Source: Streptosporangium subroseum
GTDB taxonomy: Bacteria > Actinomycetota > Actinomycetes > Streptosporangiales > Streptosporangiaceae
DNA: 64,000 bases
Direction of reading: 5' to 3'
Assembly (NCBI RefSeq): GCF_900188345.1
Contig: NZ_FZOD01000002.1
Coordinates: 124,001-188,000, forward strand
The translations under genes were made by a program, and so were the position numbers. The notes beneath the pieces were generated by a model, which was not told the DNA's origin, ran no database searches, and saw nothing but the letters and a program-made list of their open reading frames with translations. How positions within the stretch are numbered: position 1 is the first letter of the stretch; each line of letters begins with the position of its first letter. Shown here piece after piece: positions 48,407 through 56,912 of this stretch.

Positions 48407-51136
48407 ATGACGACCCCAGCGGAACGCTACGCTGCCTTCCGTCAGAGCCAGGCTGAGAGTGGGCCGGCGCTGACCTCGTTCCGCGGTCTGTACGACTTCG
48501 AGCTCGACGACTTCCAGCTTGACGCCTGCCGGGCGCTGGAGGCGGGCGACGGAGTCCTCGTGGCGGCGCCCACCGGGTCGGGCAAGACCGTCGTGGGAGA
48601 GTTCGCGGTGCACCTGGGCCTGCAGGAGGGCCGTAAGTGCTTCTACACCACCCCGATCAAGGCGCTGTCCAACCAGAAGTACAACGACCTGGTCAAGCGG
48701 TACGGCGCGGCCAACGTCGGCCTGCTCACCGGCGACAACAGCGTCAACGGTGAGGCTCCGATCGTCGTCATGACGACCGAGGTGCTGCGCAACATGCTCT
48801 ACGCGGGCTCCGGCACCCTGGCCGGGCTCGGCTTTGTCGTCATGGACGAGGTGCACTACCTGGCCGACCGGTTCCGCGGCGCGGTCTGGGAAGAAGTGAT
48901 CATCCACCTGCCCGAGTCGGTGCGGCTGGTCGCCCTGTCGGCCACGGTCAGCAACGCCGAGGAGTTCGGCGAGTGGATGGGCGAGGTCCGCGGCGACACG
49001 AGCGTCATCGTCGACGAGCACCGCCCGATCCCGCTCTGGCAGCACATGATCGTCGGGCACCGCCTGTACGACCTGTTCGTGACCGACGAGGACGGCCGGC
49101 GTCCCCACATCAACCCGAACCTGCTGCGGATCGCCAAGGACGAGGAGCGCCAGGCGTTCGGCAAGGGCCGACGCGGCTACTCGCGGCCCCGCAGGAACGG
49201 CCCGCCCGACCGGGCCGCGGCCATCGAGCGCCTCAACGCCGACTTCCTGCTGCCCGCGATCACTTTCATCTTCTCCAGGGTCGGCTGCGACGCCGCCGTC
49301 CTGCAGTGCCTGCAGGCCGGGATCCGGCTCACCACCGACGCCGAACGCCACGAGATCCGGCAGATCGTCGACGAGCGCACCGCGCACCTGCCCGACGAGG
49401 ACCTGACCGTGCTCGGCTACCTCGAGTGGCGTGACGCCCTGGAGCGCGGCCTGGCCGCCCACCACGCGGGCATGCTCCCGGCCTTCAAGGAGGTCGTCGA
49501 GGAGCTGTTCACCCGAGGGCTGGTCAAGGCCGTGTTCGCCACCGAGACCCTCGCCCTGGGCATCAACATGCCCGCCCGCTCCGTGGTGATCGAGAAGCTC
49601 GACAAGTGGAACGGCGAGACCCACGCCGACCTCACGCCCGGCGAATACACCCAGCTCACCGGGCGGGCCGGCCGGCGCGGCATCGACGTGGAGGGCCACG
49701 CGGTGGTCCAGTGGCAGCCGGGCACGGACCCCCTGCAGGTCGCCGGCCTGGCCAGCACCCGCACCTACCCGCTGCGCTCCAGTTTCCGCCCCTCCTACAA
49801 CATGGCGGTCAACCTGGTCGGCCAGGTGGGCAGGGAGCGCGCCAGGACCCTGCTGGAGTCCTCCTTCGCGCAGTTCCAGGCCGATCGGGCCGTGGTGGGC
49901 CTCGCCAAGCAGGTGCGCCGCGCCGAGGAGGCGCTGGAGGGTTACCGCGAGGCGATGACCTGCCACCTGGGCGACTTCGAGGAGTACGCCGCGATGCGCA
50001 GGGCCCTGTCGGACCGGGAGGCCGAGCTGTCGCGCCAGCGCGGCTCGGCCCGCAGGCTGCAGGCGGTGCGCTCGCTGGAGGCGCTGAAGCCCGGTGACAT
50101 CATCCGCGTCCCCGGCGGTCGCCGGGCCGGTCTGGCGATCGTCCTCGACGCGGGTCTCAACTCCCGCGGCGAGGGCCCGTCCCCGCTGGTGCTGACCATC
50201 GGAAAGCAGGTCAAGAAGCTGTCACCGGCCGATTTCCCCGTCCCGGTGGAGCCGGTCGAGCACCTGCGCATCCCGAAGAACTTCAACGCGCGCTCGCCCA
50301 AGGAGCGGGCCAACCTGGTCTCGTCCGTGCACGCCAAGATCGGTGACCGCGACTTCGGCAAACCGGCCAGGGCACGCGACCACGCGGTCGAGGACGACGA
50401 GATCCTCCGCCTGCGCAGGGAGATCCGCCAGCACCCCTGCCACGGCTGCGACGAGCGGGAGGACCACGCCCGCTGGGCCGAGCGCTACTACAAGCTGTTG
50501 CGCGAGAACGAGGGCCTGCGCCGCCGGGTCGAGGGCCGCTCCCACGTCATCGCCCGCACCTTCGACAAGGTCTGCGGGGTGCTCGACCAGCTCGGCTACC
50601 TCGACGGCGAGAGCGTCACGGCCGAGGGCCGCCGCCTGGCCCAGCTCTACACCGAGCTGGACCTGCTCACCGCCGAGTGCCTGCGCGCCGGGCTCTGGAA
50701 CGACCTGGACCCGGCCGAGCTGGCCGCCAGCGTGTCCTCCCTGGTCTTCGAGTCCCGGCAGGCCGACGACGCCCGCCAGCCGAAGGTCCCCGCCGGCGGG
50801 GTGCAGAAGGCGCTGGCGGACATGGTCCGGCTCTGGGGTGAGCTGGAGGCCATCGAGGGCGACCACGGCCTGTCGTTCATCAGGGAGCCCGACTTCGGGT
50901 TCGCCTGGGCGGCCTACCGCTGGGCCAAGGGCTACAGCCTGGACGCCGTGCTCCGCGACGGGGTCAACGGCTCCGAGCTGGCCGCCGGTGACTTCGTGCG
51001 CTGGACCAAGCAGCTGCTCGACCTGCTCGGCCAGATCTCCGACGCCGCTCCTCCGGGGAGCAAGGTCAGGCAGAACACGGGCAAGGCGATGGACGCCATG
51101 CGACGCGGGGTGGTGGCCTACTCGTTCCTGACGTGA
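48407..51136 (+). CDS. helY: Ski2/Mtr4-like superfamily 2 RNA helicase HelY
   Basis: ATP-dependent helicase of 909 residues. Motifs are AAPTGSGKTVVGEF (Walker A, about 45-58), VVMDEVHYLADRF (DEVH box), ALSATVSNAEEF (motif III) and QLTGRAGRRGID (motif VI). The C-terminus has the Ski2-type arch/ratchet region with CHGCDEREDHARWAE. Place next to tatC matches HelY of mycobacteria. I chose the ATG at 48407 with GGAG eight bases upstream, discarding a 55-codon extension of shadow composition. Confidence 0.95.
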   Translation: MTTPAERYAAFRQSQAESGPALTSFRGLYDFELDDFQLDACRALEAGDGVLVAAPTGSGKTVVGEFAVHLGLQEGRKCFYTTPIKALSNQKYNDLVKRYGAANVGLLTGDNSVNGEAPIVVMTTEVLRNMLYAGSGTLAGLGFVVMDEVHYLADRFRGAVWEEVIIHLPESVRLVALSATVSNAEEFGEWMGEVRGDTSVIVDEHRPIPLWQHMIVGHRLYDLFVTDEDGRRPHINPNLLRIAKDEERQAFGKGRRGYSRPRRNGPPDRAAAIERLNADFLLPAITFIFSRVGCDAAVLQCLQAGIRLTTDAERHEIRQIVDERTAHLPDEDLTVLGYLEWRDALERGLAAHHAGMLPAFKEVVEELFTRGLVKAVFATETLALGINMPARSVVIEKLDKWNGETHADLTPGEYTQLTGRAGRRGIDVEGHAVVQWQPGTDPLQVAGLASTRTYPLRSSFRPSYNMAVNLVGQVGRERARTLLESSFAQFQADRAVVGLAKQVRRAEEALEGYREAMTCHLGDFEEYAAMRRALSDREAELSRQRGSARRLQAVRSLEALKPGDIIRVPGGRRAGLAIVLDAGLNSRGEGPSPLVLTIGKQVKKLSPADFPVPVEPVEHLRIPKNFNARSPKERANLVSSVHAKIGDRDFGKPARARDHAVEDDEILRLRREIRQHPCHGCDEREDHARWAERYYKLLRENEGLRRRVEGRSHVIARTFDKVCGVLDQLGYLDGESVTAEGRRLAQLYTELDLLTAECLRAGLWNDLDPAELAASVSSLVFESRQADDARQPKVPAGGVQKALADMVRLWGELEAIEGDHGLSFIREPDFGFAWAAYRWAKGYSLDAVLRDGVNGSELAAGDFVRWTKQLLDLLGQISDAAPPGSKVRQNTGKAMDAMRRGVVAYSFLT

Positions 51137-51277
51137 GGGCCGAGGGTGATTGGCTGACCGCCCGGTCAATACGTTGTGACGGCTGGTGGGCGGAAAGTAA
51201 CCTCCGGGACTGTTTTTGGGGTTAACACACCGGAAATCTCCATGGGGAAGCAGTTGATCCCGCACAGGGAGGTAAGG

Positions 51278-51445
51278 ATGTTCGCCCTCATCGCCGCACT
51301 GCTCTTCGCGCTCGCTCTGATCTTCCAGATCGCCGGAGTGGCGGTCGGCACCGTCGTGACCGTCGCCACGCTCTCCATCGCCGGGCTGCTCTGCGTCGCG
51401 CTGCACCTGATGGGTGTCGGTGCGGGCTGGAGCCTGAAGAGGTAG
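51278..51445 (+). CDS. Small two-helix membrane protein
   Basis: Protein of 55 residues made of two hydrophobic helices (FALIAALLFALALIFQIAG and VVTVATLSIAGLLCVALHLM) with a basic tail WSLKR. The ATG has GGGAGG seven bases upstream. Hypothetical; function unknown. Confidence 0.65.
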   Translation: MFALIAALLFALALIFQIAGVAVGTVVTVATLSIAGLLCVALHLMGVGAGWSLKR

Positions 51446-51515
51446 TTTCCCCCCGCAGGTCGAGGTCGCGTCCGGGCTCCGGACGCGACCTCGGTCGTCC
51501 GGCACGCTCGTACCG

Positions 51516-51690
51516 GGCATGGTGACGGCGGTCAACCCAGCCTGAAACGGGCCTCCGGTCCGGTACATTCACACTGGGCATGACGCCGACGGTCAGATCA
51601 AGCTGAAACGGACCTTCGGCCGCGGTCGTCCGGCCCGTTTGCACCGGGCATGGCGACGACGGTCAGACCAGGCTGAAACGGACCTCCCGG
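51516..51690. repeat. Three tandem copies of the ribonuclease gene 3' end
   Basis: The block CCGGGCATG-(about 15)-GGTCA-(about 7)-GCTGAAACGGACCT occurs near 51518, 51575 and 51648, with the CTGAAACGG core at 51542, 51603 and 51673 (61- and 70-base periods). The last copy contains the ribonuclease stop; the others lie downstream of it and keep a TGA in the matching frame. Confidence 0.75.
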
Positions 51691-53090
51691 GTGGCCGGGT
51701 CGGCGCGCGTCAGCCGTACCCGGACCGTTTCGCCCAGTGGCAGCCGCTCACCGTCGCAGCGGGCCACCACCGCCGGGTCGGTGATCTGCACCTGGGCCCA
51801 CGGCCGGTTCTCCTCCACGTCGATCACCACGGCGTCGAACACCTGGCCCACCCGCTCGCGCAGCACAAACGCCTCCACCAGGTCCACGCACGCCCGCTCG
51901 ACCGCGTTCGCCCGCCGCCCGGTCGTCTGCATGATGTCCGGCAGCTCGCCCATGGCCTTCTGAACGTCCTCGGGCACCGGCACGCCCGCCGCGATGGCCA
52001 GGCAGATCTCGGTGGCGTAACGGTCGATGAGGCGGCGCAGCGGCGCCGTCACGTGCGCGTACGGCGCGGCCACCGCGGCGTGATACGCCTGGACGGGCGG
52101 CTCGCCGTTGAACGCCACGTATCCGGCCCCGCGCAGCAGCACCGTCGACTCCTGCAGGAACGCGGCCTGTCCGGGGACCTTCGGATCCAGGGCGTGCACG
52201 ACGTCGCCGTAGGCGGCGCCCTCCGGCCACGGCACTCCGAGTGCGACGGCCATCCGGCGGACCTGGGCGACCCTCTCCGGGGGGGCGGGCGGCAGCACGC
52301 GCAGCAGGCCGATCTCGGCGTCCAGCATCATCGAGGCGGCGGCCATGCCGGTCAGCAGGGAGATCTGAGCGTTCCAGGCCTCGGCGTCCAACGGGACGCG
52401 CAACTCCACCCGGTAGCCGTCCCCGTCGGGGACGACCTCCTGATCGGGGGTGGGCAGGGTGACCCCGCCCCTCTCCCGTTCCAGGGTGAGCCGGAGCCGG
52501 CCGATCTCGGCCAGCAGCCGCAGGGTCCCGTCGGCGGTGCCGGTGTCGACCGCCGCCTGCACGTAGTCGTAGTCGAGCCGCTCCCTGCTGCGGACAAGAG
52601 CGCGGGTCACGTCGGCGCCCACGATCTGGCCGTCGGCGTCCAGGTCGACGCACCACAGCGCGGCCGGCCGGGTCACCCCGGGCAGCAGGCTGGCGGCACC
52701 CTCCGACAGGATCGCCGGATGCAGCGGCACCCGGCCGTCGGGCATGTAGACGGTCTCGCCCCGGTCGCGCGCCTCGATGTCGATCACTCCGCCGGGCCTG
52801 ACAAACGCCCCGACGTCGGCGATGGCGTACCAGACGCGGTAGCCGCCGGGCTGCTCCTCCAGGTGCATGGCCTGGTCCAGGTCCATGGAGCCCGGCGGGT
52901 CGATGGTGATCAGCGGGAGGTCGGTCCGGTCCAGCTCGGGAAGAGAGGGAACCTCGGAGACCCACTCGGCCTCGTCGGTCACGGCCCGGGGAAACTCCTC
53001 CGGAAGCCTCATCTCCCTGCGGATCCGTTCGAAACCATCGTCGAGTCGCGGATGGGACTCTCCGGGCACCCGGATGCTCTTATGAGGCAC
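51663..53090 (-). CDS. RNB-domain (RNase II/R family) ribonuclease
   Basis: 3'-5' exoribonuclease of 475 residues. The RNB domain shows the metal-binding LITIDPPGSMDLDQAMHLE, AIADVGAFVRPGGVID and EARDRGETVYMPDGR, and the late motif YAHVTAPLRRLIDRYATE. There are no N-terminal cold-shock domains, and only a short S1-like C-terminus, so it is the compact actinobacterial form. The GTG start has no ribosome site; TAGGTT eight bases upstream suggests a leaderless message. Confidence 0.9.
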   Translation of the reverse strand: MPHKSIRVPGESHPRLDDGFERIRREMRLPEEFPRAVTDEAEWVSEVPSLPELDRTDLPLITIDPPGSMDLDQAMHLEEQPGGYRVWYAIADVGAFVRPGGVIDIEARDRGETVYMPDGRVPLHPAILSEGAASLLPGVTRPAALWCVDLDADGQIVGADVTRALVRSRERLDYDYVQAAVDTGTADGTLRLLAEIGRLRLTLERERGGVTLPTPDQEVVPDGDGYRVELRVPLDAEAWNAQISLLTGMAAASMMLDAEIGLLRVLPPAPPERVAQVRRMAVALGVPWPEGAAYGDVVHALDPKVPGQAAFLQESTVLLRGAGYVAFNGEPPVQAYHAAVAAPYAHVTAPLRRLIDRYATEICLAIAAGVPVPEDVQKAMGELPDIMQTTGRRANAVERACVDLVEAFVLRERVGQVFDAVVIDVEENRPWAQVQITDPAVVARCDGERLPLGETVRVRLTRADPATREVRFSLV

Positions 53091-53129
53091 AGTGAGTCAA
53101 CCTACCGCTCCTTGCCGTATGCCTCATAA
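53080..53129. promoter_or_regulatory. Inverted repeat flanking the ribonuclease promoter
   Basis: TTATGAGGCA (53080-53089) and TGCCTCATAA (53120-53129) are perfect complements 40 bases apart centre to centre. The left arm includes the start codon and the right lies upstream of the -10-like box, so a protein bound to both arms would cover the promoter. Confidence 0.5.
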
Positions 53130-53240
53130 AAGGGCTTCACCGGCCGCCCCGAGGGCTCCGTGCGGGGCCGCGCCCGGAACCGTCGTGAGGGGGGCGAGAG
53201 GACGGGGCGCCATCGTCAGGAGGCCGGGCGGCGCTCTCGG

Positions 53241-54155
53241 TCAGGACGCGGCTTCGAGCACGGCGGACAGGCGGCCCAGGGGGCTGCCGAGGCCGTAGCG
53301 CTCGGCCAGCGCGGCCAGGGTCTCCGGATCGCGCGGTTTGACGGGAAGAGTGAGATCGATCGCCGGAATCGGCACGTCGCGGGCGACCTGGACCACCGCC
53401 GGGGCGACCCGGAGGTAGTCGCGGGCGGCGGACAGCTTGGCCCGCTGCCCCGAGGTCAGCTCGTCTCCCTCCTCCGCGGCTCTGAGCAGGGCCTCCAGCG
53501 AGCCGAACCGGGTGATCAGTGCCGCCGCGGTCTTGTCGCCCACCCCGGGCACGCCGGGAAGGCCGTCGCTGGGGTCGCCGCGCAGGGTGGCGAAGTCGGC
53601 GTAGGAGCGCCCGGGGATGCCGTACTTGGCGGCGACCGCGGCCTCGTCGACGAACTGGAGGTTCTTGACCCCTCGCGCCGTGTAGAGGACGCGGACCGGC
53701 TGGGCGTCGTCCACCAGCTGGAACAGGTCCCGGTCGCCGGTGACGATGTCGACGTGCCCGTCCGCCCGTACGGCGAGCGTGCCCATCACGTCGTCGGCCT
53801 CGTATCCGGCCACGCCGATGCGGGCGATGCCCACCGCGTCGAGCACCTGCTCGATCACCGGAACCTGCGGGGCCAGCGTGTCCGGGGTCTCCTCGGCGTT
53901 GCCGGAGACGACCCGGTGCGCCTTGTAGGTCGGGATGGCCGCGACCCGGAAGGCCGGGCGCCAGTCGGCGTCCATGCAGGCGGCGAGCTCGACGGGGGAG
54001 TGCTCCCGGACCAGCATGGCGATCATGTCGATGACGCCGCGGATCGCGTTGACGGGCATCCCGTCGGGAGCGGTCATCGACTCCGGAATCCCGTAGAAGG
54101 CACGGTAGTAAAGAGACGGGGTGTCGAGAAGCATCAGGCCAGGCATGGCGACCAT
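53241..54155 (-). CDS. 5'-3' exonuclease (PolA N-terminal/FEN-like)
   Basis: Structure-specific nuclease of 304 residues, equal to the N-terminal domain of DNA polymerase I without polymerase. Acidic motifs are LLDTPSLYYRAF, CMDADWRPAFR, GYEADDVMGTLA and VTGDRDLFQLVDD; the helix-hairpin-helix is GLPGVPGVGDKTAAALI. It is likely used in Okazaki fragment or repair processing. The ATG at 54155 or at 54146 may be used; neither has a strong ribosome site. A stand-alone gene of this kind lies near helY in mycobacteria as well. Confidence 0.93.
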   Translation of the reverse strand: MVAMPGLMLLDTPSLYYRAFYGIPESMTAPDGMPVNAIRGVIDMIAMLVREHSPVELAACMDADWRPAFRVAAIPTYKAHRVVSGNAEETPDTLAPQVPVIEQVLDAVGIARIGVAGYEADDVMGTLAVRADGHVDIVTGDRDLFQLVDDAQPVRVLYTARGVKNLQFVDEAAVAAKYGIPGRSYADFATLRGDPSDGLPGVPGVGDKTAAALITRFGSLEALLRAAEEGDELTSGQRAKLSAARDYLRVAPAVVQVARDVPIPAIDLTLPVKPRDPETLAALAERYGLGSPLGRLSAVLEAAS

Positions 54156-54253
54156 TTAACCAATCAACCGAACACGCGGTCGATGAATCACGCCGATCGA
54201 CCGGGTGCGTCGATCGCCTCAGCGGCGATCACCTGAGCGGAGCGATCGATCCG

Positions 54254-54281
54254 GCACCCCGATCAGCCGAGCACCCCGATC
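54254..54281. repeat. Short direct repeat at phosphatase 3' end
   Basis: GCACCCCGATC occurs at 54254 and 54271 (17-base period). The stop codon of the phosphatase gene (54263-54265) lies in the left copy. Confidence 0.5.
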
Positions 54282-55480
54282 GCCAGCACGCAGGTGTCGT
54301 CTTCGGGGTTGGGGCCTCCGATCAGCTCGATGAGGCGGTCCAGCCCGTCGTCCAGATCTCCCCGGAGCAACGCCGCCGCCTCCAACGTCAGCGCGAGGCC
54401 CTCGTCGATGTCTCGGGTGCGCCGCTCGACCAGCCCGTCGGTGAACAGCAGCAGCAGATCTCCCTCCCGCAGCTCCACCCCCGCCAGATCGTACGGTTCG
54501 TTGAGGGTGGCGCCGAGCAGCACCCCGTTGGGCGGATCGAGCTGGATGGCCACCCCGTCGCGGACCAGGATCGGCGCCGGATGCCCGGCCTGCCCCCAGG
54601 TGAACACGCCGGTGGCGGGGTCGAGATGGCCGACCACCGCGGTCGCCGTGGTCTCCACCAGCCGGTGCAGCACCAGGTCGTTGAGCCAGGCCAGCAGCCG
54701 GTCGGGGGACTCGCCGGTCATCGCGAGGCCGACCAGCGCGTGCCGGAGCTGGGCCATTCGGGCGATCGCCGGCAGGCCGTGCCCGGACACGTCGCCGATG
54801 GCCAGCACCACCCGGCCGTCGGGCAGGGCGATGGCGTCGTACCAGTCGCCGCCCAGACCGGCCTTGGCGCCCGCCGCGACGTAGCGGACGGCGATGCGGG
54901 CGTGCGGCAGGTCGATGGTGGCACCCAGCCCGGGCATGATCGCCTCGCGCAGGGCCCCGCTCATGTGCCGCTCCTCGGCCGCCTGCTCCCGGACCTCCAT
55001 CAGCTGACTCCGGGACTCCGACATGATCCGCTCGGCCCGGCGCCGGCCGGTGATGTCCTGGATGACGCCGTGCACGGCGGCGCACGCGCCGGTCGCGACG
55101 GGGTCGAGCGCCGCGCGCAGATGGCGCACCTCTCCCCGGCGGCGGATGCGGAACTCGACCTCGCCGGACTCGGACCGGTGCACGACGGTCCACAGCAGCT
55201 GGTCCAGGCTCGCCTTGTCGACCGGCTCGGCATGGCCGACCAGATCGCGCAGGTGGATCGGACCTTCTCCGGGGTCGCGGCCGAAGATCGCGTAGACCTG
55301 GTCGGACCAGATGGACTCTCCTGTCTGGAGATTCCATTCGGCCCAGCCCAGGTCGCCCAGTCGTGCGGCGTGGGCGAGTCGTGCGCTGAGGAGTTGTTGT
55401 TCGACGGCCATGTGCTCATCCAGCTCTCCGCGCAGCCGCTGCACCATTTCTGCCGCGGTGAACGGGGCCGAATCGGTCAC
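54263..55480 (-). CDS. PAS-domain PP2C (SpoIIE-type) protein phosphatase
   Basis: Cytoplasmic Ser/Thr phosphatase of about 405 residues that probably acts on an anti-anti-sigma factor. A PAS domain (about 35-150) includes DLGWAEWNLQTGESIWSDQ and ends with HGVIQDITGRRRAER; a short helix links to the PP2C domain (190-400) with GGDWYDAIALPDGR, IGDVSGHGLPAIARM, LFTDGLVERR and DDTCVLAI. The start is uncertain: GTG at 55480 gives a natural PAS-type N-terminus, while an ATG at 55534 adds 18 residues. No partner sigma genes are nearby. Confidence 0.88.
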   Translation of the reverse strand: MTDSAPFTAAEMVQRLRGELDEHMAVEQQLLSARLAHAARLGDLGWAEWNLQTGESIWSDQVYAIFGRDPGEGPIHLRDLVGHAEPVDKASLDQLLWTVVHRSESGEVEFRIRRRGEVRHLRAALDPVATGACAAVHGVIQDITGRRRAERIMSESRSQLMEVREQAAEERHMSGALREAIMPGLGATIDLPHARIAVRYVAAGAKAGLGGDWYDAIALPDGRVVLAIGDVSGHGLPAIARMAQLRHALVGLAMTGESPDRLLAWLNDLVLHRLVETTATAVVGHLDPATGVFTWGQAGHPAPILVRDGVAIQLDPPNGVLLGATLNEPYDLAGVELREGDLLLLFTDGLVERRTRDIDEGLALTLEAAALLRGDLDDGLDRLIELIGGPNPEDDTCVLAIGVLG

Positions 55481-55691
55481 GCGGTCGTTTCGTGGGTGGA
55501 GGGGTGGCTGGTGGCCGCCCACTACGCCGACCATGTAGCTCGCTCTCGAGATGTGTGGCCTTACGGATATTTTGCCAACAAAACGTGATCGTACTTCAAC
55601 GGATTGTAGTGCCGGGTTCGCTTTCCCGGCTGCCGTTCCGGACTTTCGCTCTCCGCTCCAGGGCCGGATGCGATGTCGATCCGCCCCGGAT

Positions 55692-55697
55692 TAGATT
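55692..55697 (+). promoter_or_regulatory. -10 box for peptidase gene (leaderless)
   Basis: TAGATT is followed by seven bases and the GTG start codon, with no Shine-Dalgarno, as expected for a leaderless transcript. Confidence 0.55.
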
Positions 55698-55704
55698 GGT
55701 CGCT

Positions 55705-56832
55705 GTGACGATTGATGCGACAACGGAGTCCTCTGATCTTTATCCTGTTACCCGCCTGGCCGCGGCTAGGGAGGCGACGGCCGCCGCCGGAATCGACGCG
55801 CTGCTGCTCACGCCCAGCCCCGATCTTCGTTATGTGACCGGCTACGAGGCGCTGCCGCTCGAGCGGCTCACCTGCCTCGTGCTGCCGTCCGCGGGCGAGG
55901 CCTTCCTGATGGTGCCCCGCCTGGAACTGCCCGCCGCCGAGCACTCCCCGGCGTCGCGGCTCGGCATCGAGTTTGTCCCCTGGGACGAGACCGACGACCC
56001 CTACGCGGTCGTCGCCGCGCGCCTGGGCAGCGTCGGCAGGGTAGGCCTGGCGGACCGCATGTGGGCGATGCAGTCGCTGCGCTTCCGTGACGCGATCCCC
56101 GGCGCCGAGCAGGTGCTCGCCGGGAGCGTCCTGCGCGAGCTGCGCATGCGCAAGAGCCCGGCCGAGACGGCCGCGCTCCGCGAGGCGGGCGCCGCGATCG
56201 ACGCCGTCCACGCTCAGGTGCCCGGTTTCCTGCGGGCCGGCAGGACCGAGCGCGAGGTCGGCAGGGACATCGCCGAGGCGATCATCGAGGCCGGGCACTC
56301 GACGGTCGACTTCGTCATCGTCGCCTCGGGGCCCAACGGCGCCAGCCCGCACCACGAGCTGTCCGACCGGGTCATCGGGGCGGGTGAGCCCGTCGTGGTC
56401 GACATCGGCGGCCAGATGCCCAGCGGCTACTGCTCCGACTCGACCCGGGTCTACTGCGTGGGAGAGCCGCCGGCCGACTTCGTGAAGTACTACGACGTGC
56501 TCCAGCGCGCCCAGCAGGCCGCCTGCGACGCCGTACGGCCAGGCGTGTCGTGTGAGTCGATCGACGCCGCCGCGCGCGAGATGATCGAGGCCGAGAGCTA
56601 CGGCCAACATTTCATCCACCGCACCGGCCACGGCATCGGCCTGGAGACCCACGAGGAGCCCTACATCGTCGCGGGGAACACCGAGCCGATGGCGCCGGGC
56701 TTCGCCTTCTCCGTCGAGCCGGGCATCTACCTGCCGGGGGTCCACGGCGCCCGCATCGAGGACATCCTCATCTGCACCGAGGACGGCGGCGAGCGGGTCA
56801 ACCATCGACCTCACGAACTCATCATTGTGTAA
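55705..56832 (+). CDS. Xaa-Pro aminopeptidase/dipeptidase, M24B family
   Basis: Metallopeptidase of 375 residues that removes residues next to proline. The creatinase-like N-domain is followed by the pita-bread domain with metal ligands in VDIGGQMPSGYCSDSTRVY (two Asp), HRTGHGIGLETHEEPY (His), FSVEPGIYLPG (Glu) and ARIEDILI (Glu). I chose the GTG at 55705 over long upstream extensions of shadow composition. PepE holds the matching place in mycobacteria. Confidence 0.94.
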   Translation: MTIDATTESSDLYPVTRLAAAREATAAAGIDALLLTPSPDLRYVTGYEALPLERLTCLVLPSAGEAFLMVPRLELPAAEHSPASRLGIEFVPWDETDDPYAVVAARLGSVGRVGLADRMWAMQSLRFRDAIPGAEQVLAGSVLRELRMRKSPAETAALREAGAAIDAVHAQVPGFLRAGRTEREVGRDIAEAIIEAGHSTVDFVIVASGPNGASPHHELSDRVIGAGEPVVVDIGGQMPSGYCSDSTRVYCVGEPPADFVKYYDVLQRAQQAACDAVRPGVSCESIDAAAREMIEAESYGQHFIHRTGHGIGLETHEEPYIVAGNTEPMAPGFAFSVEPGIYLPGVHGARIEDILICTEDGGERVNHRPHELIIV

Positions 56833-56846
56833 CGGATGCCACAATC

Positions 56847-56880
56847 GGGATGACCGGGCACCCCGGTCATCCCTTTTTTG
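56847..56880 (+). terminator. Canonical intrinsic terminator after peptidase
   Basis: GGGATGACCGGG and CCCGGTCATCCC form a perfect 12-base stem with a three-base loop, followed by TTTTTT. Confidence 0.95.
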
Positions 56881-56912
56881 TTGTTCGCACCCATGATCTG
56901 GAGAGTGCGGAG

